From Paraspadella gotoi (Eukaryota > Chaetognatha): 64,000 nucleotides of DNA. Positions 37,376 to 49,199 of the stretch are shown here, in pieces; position 1 is the first letter of the stretch; every line of letters begins with the position of its first letter. The stretch lies in assembly GCA_051294375.1 (NCBI GenBank), contig CM119266.1, positions 16,672,087 to 16,736,086 on the forward strand. The letters run 5' to 3'. The notes under the pieces are model-generated. The model was not told the origin of the DNA. It saw only the letters and a list, made by a program, of their open reading frames with translations, and did not search any database. A program made the translations under genes and the position numbers.

Positions 37376-40265
37376 ACTTTGCGGTGAATTAAACAACTGC
37401 AGTTTTTAAATCAAAACCTAAAATCGTATACTGGGAAAGTATGAAATAATTCCTGGCTCTTGCCTATTGACTTTCCTCAAAATATATATATCTTTTCTTG
37501 TTATAACTACTGAACTAGTTCTTCAATGCATTGCGTAAAACCGGGCTCGGCAAAGAACCGAAAGTGGTCTGACTGAACGATCTCTCACCCACAACACCAC
37601 TTGCGAGTATACCAACAACAACAACAACAACAACAAACAACGACGACCGACAAAGAGGAAGAAAAGATTACTCCCATTAAATGATGAAACCAGGAAAAGG
37701 AAACTGAGAAAGTTTACGAGATTGGAAACGGAAAAACCAGAAGGACGAAACGGGAGGAAACGGTGAAAGCCGAGAAAAAAACATTTGAGAATTTTCGGGA
37801 CGGTACAGAGCGAAGGACACTCGTATAAACCCGTTAAACTATGTCAATTAAATCATTTTTTGCATTATTGTATCTTTATGAGAAAAATATAAATTCAGAA
37901 AGTAAAATTAAATACAAAACGTGAAAAATCATTTCCTACATTCTAACATTCTACAATCCTCCAAAAAATATCTCGTTTCGCAAACGCCGGAGAGAGGCTT
38001 TAGTTTAAGTAAATGAAAGCCGTTAGTACTTTCATGCCGTATCTACAAGAAAGTTAACTTATTTCGATTTCCCTGACAGATGCTGCGAAACTTCAAGAAG
38101 AAGAACACCCGAAACAAGGTAGTGCTTTAATTTCCTTTGAACTGTTCCTCATTTTTTTTTTCAACTCCTTTGTCCGGAATTCGAATCCCGGGAATCAATT
38201 GATTTCGCGTTTAACCGAAAAAAAATCGATTCTTTCCCTTTTCAACTTTTTCTTTTTTTACGACAGCCCTTTGTCTTTTTTTTTTTCCAGAACGACAGTT
38301 TTTCGATGCTTTGAGGTAAAGTTTTCTCTTCGTTTTCGTCCGCATCGGATTTCGTTCAAAGAAAAAAAAATAGAGAGAAACAAATTAGAAAAAAACGGAA
38401 AGATTAAAATTTTGTGGGGACTGGGATCAAAAGTTAGTTTTTTTTTTTAACTTTCTAACGTTGTATTTGTTTTATAGCATTCTTTTTTTTTAAATTATAA
38501 CCGTACTGTTACGACAGGTATACATTTTCTTTTAAGCGGTTGAAAACCTCGGTTGCAACGATTTTCTTATGCTTTTGAACTCCATCCGCTTCGAGTTGCC
38601 TTTCAGATTGGCCGAAGGCGTCCGTCTTTTGTCTCCGCTCGCGTCGCTATGACAACCGATATTCGGGGAAAGAAATAAAAGAGAGAAGAAAAAAAAGGAA
38701 TGAAAAAAAAGACAGAAGAATAAAAGATAGAAAAAAAGAAAAAGAAAAACATTGAAAAAATAAATACGTATATATATAAAAAAAATCTGAAGAAACATCG
38801 CTTTTCAGTTTGTTTTTTTTTAATGTATTAATCAAATCGGATCCGATAATTTATTTGCTTTTTTTCTTTGGATTCCTTTTTGGATAGTTTTTGATTTGCT
38901 CAGAGAGAAAGCGGATAGAGAAGCGGTAAGACGAGGGAAGGGGAAGGGAGAGAGAGGAGAGAGAGAGAGAGAGGAGAGAGGAGAGAGAGAAGAGAGGAGA
39001 CGAGAGAGAGAAGAGGGGAGAAGTGAGACGAGAGAGAGAACTGGGTAGAAAGAATCGTGTCAAAAACCAAGTCAAAATAATTTGCAAAAAGACTTGAACT
39101 TGACTGAGAAAAAACAAACAAGCAATAACGAAAGGAGATTAGACAACATCTAAAAAGGATAGAACGGGGAAAGGAAAGGGGAACGAAGGGATGGCGGGAA
39201 AGATTTTGAGAAGTTAAGAGAATGAGAAAGTCTGGTATATAAGTGTTGATAGTTATTACATGGTACATTGCGTACAACAGATCATTTATTCGCCAATTAT
39301 CAAAGTTACTTTACAGAGTTTCATATTTTTATATAAAGAATACTATATCACAGTTTTAACTTTACATTTGTAAGCTAAGCTCCGTGGGGGTTTTTTGGGC
39401 CAAGAAGTAGAAAATGCACTCCGCTACCGCGTAGAGGCGAGCTTTTGTCAAGATCCAGTGTGTCGACTGGTGTCGTTCCCGCCGTCGCGCCTCGTTAGTT
39501 TCAGGTGCATTGAACCACAACAGATGCGACCGGGATCGCCGAAACTTGATTGAGGAAATCCACTTTACTCACGGGAAAAAAAAAACTGACTATCTCACTC
39601 TCGAGTGCTCTCTCTTCTTGCCTTCGCCAAAAAAAGAAAGAAAAAACAAACAGAAGAAGTTTTTCCAACGATTAACTATGACAAAACACAAGTTGAGAGA
39701 AAGTAGCGCAGATTGACAGAAAAACTATGGAAATCACGTTTAAAAAAGTAAGGCTTTGAAAAGTAAGAGGTAAGAAAAAAGAAAATGAAATCTTTTTCTC
39801 GGAAAGAAATAAATTGTGAACAGGGGTGTATGTAGCTCGAGAAAGGAGGTACCAAAGGAAGCAATGGATGGAGGTAGAAGGCGGGAGAATTCAAAAAGAG
39901 AAGAAAACGAGATCTTTTTTAATTTCCCTTTTTTTTTCTTTTGCTGAGGTAAGGGGACGGAGGTAAGCGGAGGAGAAAGAAGTGATAATGTAGATGATGG
40001 GTTGGTTGAAAACGGGAAAAACGATGCTGAGTAGAAATTGGGAAAGTTAGAAAAGTAAAGAGACGAAGGAAAAGAGGCGAGGCATATGTGACGGGAATGG
40101 ACTAAAGACACGAGAAGGGGACTCGGCAAGCGTGACGATCAAGGATAACGTCTTCAGCGAGCGTTGGCCTCTCATCGTTTCGTTGAAGCGGCATGAGATG
40201 GGGGCGGGACATCGGATCGATGAATTAGAAGAGATGATGGAAAACAAGGGGAAGAGAAACCGGAG

Positions 40266-40267
<2 letters not shown>

Positions 40268-40318
<51 letters not shown>
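40268..40318 (+). repeat. (GA)n microsatellite in copy B
   Basis: About 50 bp of GA. The counterpart near 34075 in copy A is much shorter, one of the larger length differences between the copies. Confidence 0.9.
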
Positions 40319-40322
<4 letters not shown>

Positions 40323-41722
40323 AGAAAAGAGAAAGAGAGAGAGAAGTAGGAAGGAGATGATAAGGATATAGAGAAGGGGAGAGTAGAGGAGGGCCTGCAT
40401 ATGAAAGAAAAAGAATTATACAAGCGTCGATATAAAACAGGAAGAAAGCAGAGAAGTAAGAAGAAAGGAGAGAAAGAGAAGGAGAGCCCAAGGGACCCTT
40501 CTCCAGGGATCGCCCTCAGGCTTTCGATCCGGGAAAAATTAATCGAGTTCGAAATCGCTTTGGAATTAAATCGTAAACCATTATAATATTACGTAGGACA
40601 ATATCGCCGGGATTTCGTTGCCTGGTAACCGCGAGGTAGCGGATTGAAGGATCGTTACTTCCGGCTTCGGATATGCGAGGCCCGTGCCGGAAGGGGGAGA
40701 GGGGCGGGGGAAGAGTGGGGTGGGGGGTAGGAGAAGAGGTATAGTAGGAGAAGAAAAGTGATGGAAGAAGTGGCAATAAAAGGTAAGAATGAGGAAGAAA
40801 GAGGAAGTCGGCGTCATCAGCATATCATCATCATTATTAAGGTATTACCGTAATAATAATAATAATTATAAATATTATTATTATTATTACATTATTATTA
40901 TTATTATTATTATTATTTTATTAATTATTATTATTATTATTATTATTAATATATAATTATTATTATTAATTTTTTTCGATTAGTAAAAATGATATCTTGT
41001 ATCAAGAAAGATCATTTTGTGGCTCAGAAAGACCCCTGTACCTACTAACATACTTAGTTTTTAGTTTTCTTTTCTTTTTTCCACCCCCCAATAAAATTTT
41101 GCGTAGAGGAACAGCGCTATGCCTTTCTGGGTCAGCAATAAATAGCGATTGAGATGTAAAACCGAAAGGTAAGAAAAAAGGAAGAAAGATAGTGGATCTA
41201 AAAGCGAAGAAAGAACACCGTTTAAATGATTACGCCAACGTGGACAAGAGGAAAAGATTTCTCAATCCTTTAAAAGCATGTCAGAACTACTCATCATCAT
41301 TCGAACCACGCTTAAAATAGCTTTTTCCTTCCTGTCTATTCTAATCAAGTATTTAGTAGTCTCGGTAAAGTGAATGAATAGTTTAGATGAAAAAAAAAAA
41401 AAAAAAAAACAAGGAACAAAAAAAAAGTACGGATGGAATTAGCCAGAAGCGAAAACCCCGCGATTGGAATTCAAGACGAAAACACGCCTCGCCAACGCCG
41501 CGAAGAAAAAGCCGAACCACAATGCCATTGCCCTTTCTGCGAATGGCGTCGTGTCCCTTTTTCAATGTCAAATGTCCTGACAGCATCCGGTGTCAATTAT
41601 CTCTCCAGCCCATGCGTAATGTACTCTCGCTCATCTTTTATCTTTTCAGATTTTCACGATCCTTTCATGTTTTTTTTTCTCTCTCTCTCTCTCTCGCTCT
41701 CTCTCTCCTCTATCTCGTCTCT

Positions 41723-41781
<59 letters not shown>

Positions 41782-42834
41782 TTCTCGTCTCTGCTTTCCA
41801 CATCACCCGATGAACTTTCCGTTCGAGCGAGAATCTCAATCAAACTTTTCATCTCTCTGTTCTAATTCTAATTATTTTTCTTTCTTTTATATTTTTCTTT
41901 CTTTTTCTTTTTTCTAATTCGATCTCGATGTTTCTCTCCACTTTTTTTTGCGCTTAATTCCATCTTCTCGTCTTTTCCATTCACTTTTTCTTTCATCCGA
42001 TTCGGTTTATTTATTTTCTTCGTCTCTCCCCTCTTTATTCTTTTTTTCTCCCCTCGCTCGCGGTCCCGCTCCGGAATTTGCTTCTTACGATTTGTTTACC
42101 CTTTGCTCTTCCCGCCCGGTCATCCGCATTGGAAAAACTGGCCCAAATCTCTCAGGCAACCTCTTTCGTTGTCGTCCCTCTCTCTCTCATCTTGACCAGT
42201 GAAGACTCTCTGTATCTCGACCTTTTTCTCCCCCACTTCCTCTCCTCTCTCTCATTCCTCTCGTCTCTCTCTCGTCTCTCTTCTCTCTCCTCTCTCCTCT
42301 GTCTCTTTCTCGGTCTCTCTCTCTCTCGTCCTCTCTCCTTCTCGGTCCCTCTCTCGTCTTTATTCCATCGTCAACTCTCTCGCTAATTTTTTTTTGTCTT
42401 CGGTACTGCCAATCTTTCCCCCCCTACAAAGCAACATCCCCTGCATGGCTCGCTTATCTGGCCTCCACCCCTTCCCCTCACCTGCCCGTTTGTCAGGCAA
42501 CGGGCGCGATCCCCCGCCAGTTTTTATTCGCCGCCTCTGTCCAGTGATTGCTGTCACGACACTTCTTCCTCCGTCTCCCAGTTGGCCTTCTCATATAATT
42601 TGATATCAGTCGTATTGTTTACGTTAATAATTACGCGTTATTTGCTTTCGTTTACCTTTGGCGCGGCGTTCTCTTCTCCACGCATGTCTATCCCGCCGCC
42701 CACCTCCTTCCGAGAGCCCCCTCCTGCTCCTCCCCGCCCTCCCACGCCCCCACCCTTTTCGCTCTCAAGCCGATTCCCTTCTCGCGGCGAACGAGCGAAA
42801 TGCCAAGAATTTCTTTTTTTTTTTTTTGGTTTTA

Positions 42835-42859
42835 NNNNNNNNNNNNNNNNNNNNNNNNN
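42835..42859. other. Assembly gap (25 N)
   Basis: Placed soon after the end of copy B, next to a T-run. Confidence 1.
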
Positions 42860-43163
42860 AAATAAAGCGTGAAATCGATTTCGACGGGAAAGGGTCTCGC
42901 CTGAATTTTCACCGTAGCTTTAAAACTTATTGGAACCGAGTTTTATTTTGAGAGACCAGAATTGGTAAAATGAATAAATTGAATAATTACTAGTTCATTG
43001 AAGTTTTCTTTTTAAAACAATTTCACCCGGTTTGAAAAAGAGGACATGAAACAGCTTTTAATGATAAAATCGGCAACAGAGATGAAACAAGCAACACGCG
43101 ACGACTAATCAGTTTCCGCCTTCAATCCAATCATCTCTCCGCACAGAAAATGGAAAAAACGCG

Positions 43164-43167
43164 AGAG

Positions 43168-43219
<52 letters not shown>

Positions 43220-43694
43220 AGGCATGTGGTAATAATGGATTTCAGAAGAGAACAACAAACGAAACAACAAACGAAACAACAAACGGATGATCCCGCCTGA
43301 GTTCGCCGATAGCGGTTTTCATTTCATGCGCTTCCTATGAAACAACGTTCTCTATTTTTTACTGCCAAAAACTATGGTTTTCTTACATTTTACGTAATCC
43401 TATGGTCCTCACTATGTACCGTGCGATCGTGTTGACTGTAAAAGAAGATTATCTGCATATTAAAAATGAGTAACGACCGATAATAAATTAATTAGTATTA
43501 ATCGAATGCAACCGATGTTTCTAAGATTGACCAAATGTACGCGTGGATAACGAACGACTCCCAAGCCTGAGGCCAAGGTTGATAAATCTCTGGTGTAATT
43601 TGTTTCTTCGGCCAATATATCGCGTTGAGGTGATGGATGGCGAATTCGAACGAAGATCCACCGATCGATCTCTGCGTCTCATTATTGTTTATGC

Positions 43695-43755
<61 letters not shown>

Positions 43756-43885
43756 GTTCAGTTCCGATGTTTAATAATTCTGATTTATACACTATACAGC
43801 ATTAAAAACCCAAGAGTTAAAGGTGAGGGCAAAATCGCCAACAACGACTACAACTACAACGACGACGACGACGACGACGACGACG
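43164..43885 (+). repeat. Cluster of (GA)n, (CT)n and (GAC)n microsatellites
   Basis: (GA)n at about 43164-43219, (CT)n at about 43698-43752 and (GAC)n at about 43860-43884. A short (AACAAACGAA)n stretch lies near 43245-43285. No gene is supported here. Confidence 0.9.
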
Positions 43886-43919
43886 CCTCGATGTGTTCAC
43901 CGCTCGGCCATTCACGTTA

Positions 43920-45240
43920 ATGTGTTTCCGTCATTTTAGATAAAACAAATGAAGACGTGAAAAAAAAGTTCTGTCAGAAAATAAAAAAGGTAAGGAGCAA
44001 CGTCAACCTGTCGACTGTAGTAAAAAACAATGAAAACATATACCAAGGTTAATTTTTTATGAGATTTTTCCCCCACTTGACTTTATCTATTTATTCTGAC
44101 ATAGAGATTTATTTTTTTTAGTTAAAACCGTTTTTGTATTTCATTTTTTTTTAATTTTAAAAAGTTACGTACGCACAAAGGAAAAATTGATTATTCAACC
44201 TTTCGTTCCACTGATTCTTTCGGTTCTCTTCTATTCCTCTGCATATTCTTTTTTTTCCCCATCCTCTTATTCGCCCATCGCTTTCCTGTCCTTATTAAGC
44301 TCCTTCTGCTTAATTGATGGATTCTTTTATCACTTTTCTTATCTCTTTCTTGTCCGGTTCTCGAAACCAATGATGGAATGGCAATAATTCTTCTTTTATT
44401 CGCAGAGACTTTGGACAGGAAAGAGGGCAGGGGAGAAGAGAGGAGCGATGGAATTAATGAAGGGAAAATGTTGTAAGGTTAAAGAAGGTAGATGACGCGA
44501 GGCGATGGTTTTTAAGATTCCGCTTTCAAAAAAAAAATATTTAATTTAATGAGAGTTTTAAAATAGATTCCTATATACCAATATTTATATAATTAAAACG
44601 GGGAAAAAAAAGAGCAATGAAAGGGCAAAAAGAAAAACCAGAGAAAGAAGGTAAAGAACATAAAGAATCGAAAAGACCCCGGGTCAGCGGAGGAAAAAAA
44701 GGAGAAGGAAAGGAAGGGACGTCCTTGGAAGGAAATGGGACGGGCAGTTAGTAGCGACCCTGCGAAAGTTGAGAATCCTAACGACGAAGACGAGACTCGT
44801 GACCGAAGCGTAAAAAAAAAAGAGTGAGCGTGTGACGCGCTCGACTTGCATTTCGGGATGCCACTGATGCTTGCATCGCTAGAATCCGACGCTAATCAGT
44901 TTACTTTAAACTAGCTCGTTACGTGGAAAGCTGTGTTGTTAGTCTTTTTTTTTTAATTTCCAATATTTTAAAACCTTTAAAACCTTTAAAACCCGTGTTA
45001 CCGACTACTTACCAGAAGTCAAGTTATAAATAAAAATGGACGCGATAAAAACAGACTGAATTCATCTAATAATACTACGTAGGTAATAATAATACTTTTT
45101 TCCTCATTCCCTTGAATTATCGGATTAAGTCTCCGCCACTTGACGTCATGGTCTTAGTCTTTTTTTTTTAATTTCATTTTCCGAATCCTTTTTTTACATT
45201 CGTTTTATTCTAATCATTTAAATTTTATTTATTTATTTAG
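43920..45240. other. No gene seen: AT-rich and GA-rich sequence
   Basis: Short repeats such as AAAACCTTT (three times near 44970) and T-runs. Nothing coding is supported. Confidence 0.45.
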
Positions 45241-45275
45241 ATCATCAATCGTCCCGCATTCGCCACACCGCGCCG

Positions 45276-46029
45276 CACTATAAGAGCTTAGTAGGGTGGA
45301 TGACGGAAAATATCCACAGGCCTCGCTATCGAGCCAGAACGACTACACTATAAGAGCTTAGTAGGGTGGATGACGGAAAATATCACAGGGCCTCGCTATC
45401 GAGCCAGAACGACTACACTATAAGAGCTTAGTAGGGTGGATGACGGAAAATATCACAGGGCCTCGCTATTGAGCCAGAACGACTACACTATAAGAGCTTA
45501 GTAGGGTGGATGACGGAAAATATCACAGGGCCTCGCTATCGAGCCAGAACGACTACACTATAAGAGCTTAGTAGGGTGGATGACGGAAAATATCACAGGG
45601 CCTCGCTATCGAACCAGAACGACTACATTATAAGAGCTTAGTAGGGTGGATGACGGAAATATCACAGGGCCTCGCTATCGAGCCAGAACGACTACACTAT
45701 AAGAGCTTAGTAGGGTGGATGACGGAAAATATCACAGGGCCTCGCTATCGAGCCAGAACGACTACACTATAAGAGCTTAGTAGAGTGGATGACGGAAAAT
45801 ATCACAGGGCCTCGCTATCGAGCCAGAACGACTACACTATAAGAGCTTAGTAGGGTGGATGACGGAAAATATCACAGGCCTCGCTATCAAGCCAGAACGA
45901 CTACACTATAAGAGCTTAGTAGGGTGGATGACGGAAAATATCACAGGGCCTCGCTATCGAGCCAGAACGACTACACTATAAGAGCTTAGTAGGGTGGATG
46001 ACGGAAAATATCACAGGGCCTCGCTATCG
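45276..46029 (+). repeat. 70-bp minisatellite, 10 full units plus a partial eleventh
   Basis: Units start at 45276, 45346, 45416, 45486, 45556, 45626, 45695, 45765, 45835, 45904 and 45974, so the period is 70 bp with 69-bp exceptions. Each opens CACTATAAGAGCTTAGTAGG and contains GGTGGATGACGGAAAATATC and CCTCGCTATCGAGCC. Units are almost identical, so the array is young or homogenised. The first unit differs at TATCCACAGG. The octamer CGCGCCGC flanks the array at 45269-45276 and 46028-46035. Confidence 0.97.
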
Positions 46030-46142
46030 CGCCGCTCCCGTGTCCGCCGCCGTCAAGCGTTTCCCCCTCGCCAATGTCCCGCCATCGATATCCGCGATTC
46101 TTCCAACGTTTTATGGCTTCGCGAGCGCCGATCCTCGGGAGG
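46030..46142 (+). CDS. Candidate exon remnant downstream of the 70-bp array
   Basis: Just after the array an open plus-strand segment reads PSSVSPSPMSRHRYPRFF and QRFMASRAPILG up to a donor-like GGGAG|gtcagg. Just before the array, an acceptor (ttatttatttag at about 45240) opens HQSSRIRHTAP in the same frame once one copy of the flanking octamer and the array are removed. The array may therefore interrupt an exon. No product is recognised. Confidence 0.25.
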
Positions 46143-47167
46143 TCAGGGGGCAGGTTTTTTTATTTTGAGGGCTTTTAATGGGGGAAAGGAGAGAGGGAAA
46201 GGAAGGGGGAAGGAAAGAAAAGAGAATCGAGGGGAAGGGAAGAGAAGAGAAGAAAAGAGAAGAGAGGAGAAGAAAAAAGAGGAAAAGAGAATAGGAGAAA
46301 AGAGAAGAGGTAGAGGAGAAGTTAAAAGATGATAGATAAAGGACGAAAACAGGAAAGAAAGGAAGAGGAGAGAAAAGAAAAAAAATAGGAAAAGACAAGA
46401 GAATAGAAAAGAAAAGAAGAGAAGGAATACTAAATGAAGGAAAGAAAAAAGAAGTGAATAAAAGAAAGGTGAGGGTTTTTTTGTGATATAGTCAAATTTC
46501 TCGCCGTCTTACATTATTGGATAGATTGCTCTTTCACACGTTAATGAATTTGGTCTCCTATTGCCTGTTTATTTTTCGCGCAAATCATTTTTACTTTTTG
46601 GGAAGGTTCAGAAATACGCTGATCTTATGAATTAATTTAGTAAAGTTAAAAACTTGATAAAATAAAATTTGGAGGAGCTCTAATTTTGACTATTTTCTTT
46701 GTTGCCATTCGAACTTTGAAAGTATTTGAAGAAAAATTTAGTTCATCAAAAAGTCAAGGTTGTAAAGTTAGAGATAATTTTCTCCTACGTATTAAAAAAT
46801 ATGCTTAAAATAACAAATAACTGTCTGTCTGTCTCTCTCTCTGTCTTTTTATCAATATATATATTATATATATAATCTTTCTCTCTCTCTCTCTTTCTTT
46901 TCTCTTTCTCTCTCTCTCTCATATTTTTCGCCCACTCTCAGATTCTGTCGTGGGCCATAATTCAACCATAACTGTATTTCTTTTTTGTCGCCAGAGACGC
47001 AGCGAGTGCTGACGCCAATATTTCTTCTTTTTTTTTTTCATTTCTTCTATTTTATTTCAACCATCAAAGACCTCGGAGTCTGAATTAAAGCCAGAGCGGA
47101 GGAAAGAAAGAAAGGGAAAAAGAGACAGATTCATAACGAAAGCATATTTTCAAGCTATATATTGTTC

Positions 47168-47199
<32 letters not shown>

Positions 47200-47211
47200 T
47201 AATAAGAGCAT
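47168..47211 (+). repeat. (ATA)n microsatellite
   Basis: AT-rich triplet repeat of about 40 bp. Confidence 0.85.
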
Positions 47212-47391
47212 TAATCCGCCCCCTCGATCGATTAACCGGTTTAGCGATTAACCAATTCACTGTTTTTTTTTATTGCTGATTTGATTCGCTACGATTTCGT
47301 ATTTTTATTTCTGATTGATAATTAATAAAAGTAGCAAAAATTTAAGCGACCCATTAAATTAAACCTTTACACACGGCCCAAACTCTTTAGT

Positions 47392-47437
47392 GTGTTCTAT
47401 TCTATTCTATTCTATTCTATTCTATTCTATTCTATTT
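47392..47437 (+). repeat. (TTCTA)n pentanucleotide repeat
   Basis: Eight to nine copies of a 5-bp unit. Confidence 0.95.
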
Positions 47438-47623
47438 ATGAAATTTAATAAAAGACAAAGTTTGTCCAGATTTTGGTTTTCGATATTTCTTTTCTCTCGG
47501 TTAATCTTACGTTACTGTAGCTCAAAATCTCGCGCGCCATTCAGCTTCCTAAGCGAGTTTGGAACGCACAGACGCCGTCTAACGGTGGGGTAGTGATGAG
47601 GAAGAAACGGCCTTAGCCGCCTT

Positions 47624-47804
47624 ATGGGTCATCGCCGCTTCGTTGCCGCCGCCGCCGCCGCCGCCGCCGCGACGACCGTTCGTCCCTCTCCTACCCAACA
47701 GAGAAAGGCATCGCCGCTTTGTAAGTCACGGCGTCCGTCCAAGCTGCCGTCTTCGCTCGGGGCGAACTTTCTCGAGAATCTATGGTTCGGAAAAGTCGGA
47801 AGAG
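47624..47804 (+). CDS. Candidate first coding exon with a poly-alanine run
   Basis: ATG at 47624 opens MGHRRFV, nine alanines encoded by (GCC)n, then TTVRPSPTQQRKASPLCKSR and LGANFLENLWFGKVGR up to a donor AGAG|gtaaat at 47804. The open frame past the triplet repeat and the donor argue for a real exon. The (CGC)n tract at 47646-47672 makes chance frames likely, and no downstream exon was found. Confidence 0.3.
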
Positions 47805-48207
47805 GTAAATGGATGGAGAGCGGAAGAGAGTGGGGGGGGGGAACTTGAAGGAGATAATGGGGATTATTGGGGAATGCTCGGATCGGTGAGAACAGATAAA
47901 GTTCGAAATTTAGGGAAATCCCGAAAGCCAATGTCAAATAAAGGAAGAGAAAGCATTAATAACATTGTGCACTTTCAGTCTGATCTAGTGGAAATTGAAT
48001 CTACAATTATTACGATAATAATAATAATTTAGAAAGAAGAATTTTTAAGTTGCGAAAGGGGGAGGGGAAAACAAGGAGTTAATCGTTCAGCCAGGGAGTT
48101 ATTTTGACCAAGTAGGCATTTTGGAGAAAGTCGAAAGGCTCTTCAACCAGATTCTCAACGCAACCATTTAGAAGCACCGCCCGACGCCTCCGCACGCGCA
48201 ACCGATC

Positions 48208-48256
48208 CTAAGGAGGGAGAGAGAGAGAGAGAGAGAGAGAGGACGAAGGAAGAAAG

Positions 48257-48287
<31 letters not shown>

Positions 48288-48923
48288 GGAGAGAAGAGAG
48301 AGAGACGGACGATGAAGCGACTTGACTGCACAGAAAACAGAAATGACGTGAGAAGGGTGAGAAAAAATGAGTAAGAGGATATAAGCAGAAGAGAGAGAGA
48401 GAGAGAGAGAGAGGAGAGTGAGCTTCCGAGATATCGGCGGGAGAACCTAGCCCGAGTTAGGACGCGCGGTTCGATGCTGGGGAAGGGAGTGTACGTGGGA
48501 GATCAGAGAGGATCGAGAGACGAGAAGAGACTGAGAGAGAGAGAGAGAGAGAGAGAAACCGCAGATGGAGTCAACTAATAAAGAAAGATCGTCATCAGAA
48601 TGTTCAATCAAAGTTTAGCTTCGCTTCTTCGTTGGAGGCGGGAGAAGGAAATTGGAAAAAGGCTGAAAAAAGAAAGAAAAATGGAAAAAAGAGAGAAGAA
48701 AAGAAAATAAAAAGAAATAGAATATAATAGAATATAACATTTAAGTAAGAAGACAAATAAAGAAATTAGATAAAAAATATATAAAAAAGTATAAGAGAAA
48801 AATAACAAATAAAATAATAAAAAAAACAGAGGGGCGTTAAAAAGATAGAAAGAAAGATGGAACTGAATACTCTGCCTTTCGTCGAAGCCCATTAAAAAGA
48901 TCGCATCTCTCTCTTCTCTTTCT

Positions 48924-48965
<42 letters not shown>

Positions 48966-49000
48966 TCTCTCTCTCTCTCTCTCTCTCTTCTTTTCACGCA
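48208..49000 (+). repeat. GA-rich and CT-rich microsatellite cluster
   Basis: Interrupted (GA)n at about 48208-48310, 48390-48415 and 48530-48555, then (CT)n at about 48930-48995. The stretch 48640-48840 is purine-rich. Confidence 0.85.
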
Positions 49001-49199
49001 GCATCGGCGCTTTCGTTTTTCTTTCGATTCCGATAAAAACTTATCGGTTTTCCTCTTCTCCCTTTGGTTCTCATCTTCTTCTCTCATTTCAGTCGAATCA
49101 TTCTTTTTTTTTTTTCACCCAACTCAACTATATTTTTCCGTCCATCTCCTCACTTCCCCTCATTCCAATTGGTTCTTGCTTTTCCAATTACTCTCCCCT

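Larger units (their letters stand above)
36208..42650 (+). repeat. Copy B of the ~6.2-kb duplicated segment, indel-rich
   Basis: Copy B repeats copy A with frequent single-base insertions and deletions on both sides and comparatively few substitutions, for example in the SINE at 37165-37375. That profile is typical of unpolished long reads, not of neutral divergence. Frames open in one copy are often broken in the other, so coding calls here need care. B also covers the stretch missing in A's gap (about 42220-42530). Confidence 0.9.

Noticed and set aside
45276-46029. CRISPR array
   Set aside because: The units are head-to-tail 70-bp repeats without unique spacers, in a eukaryotic context.
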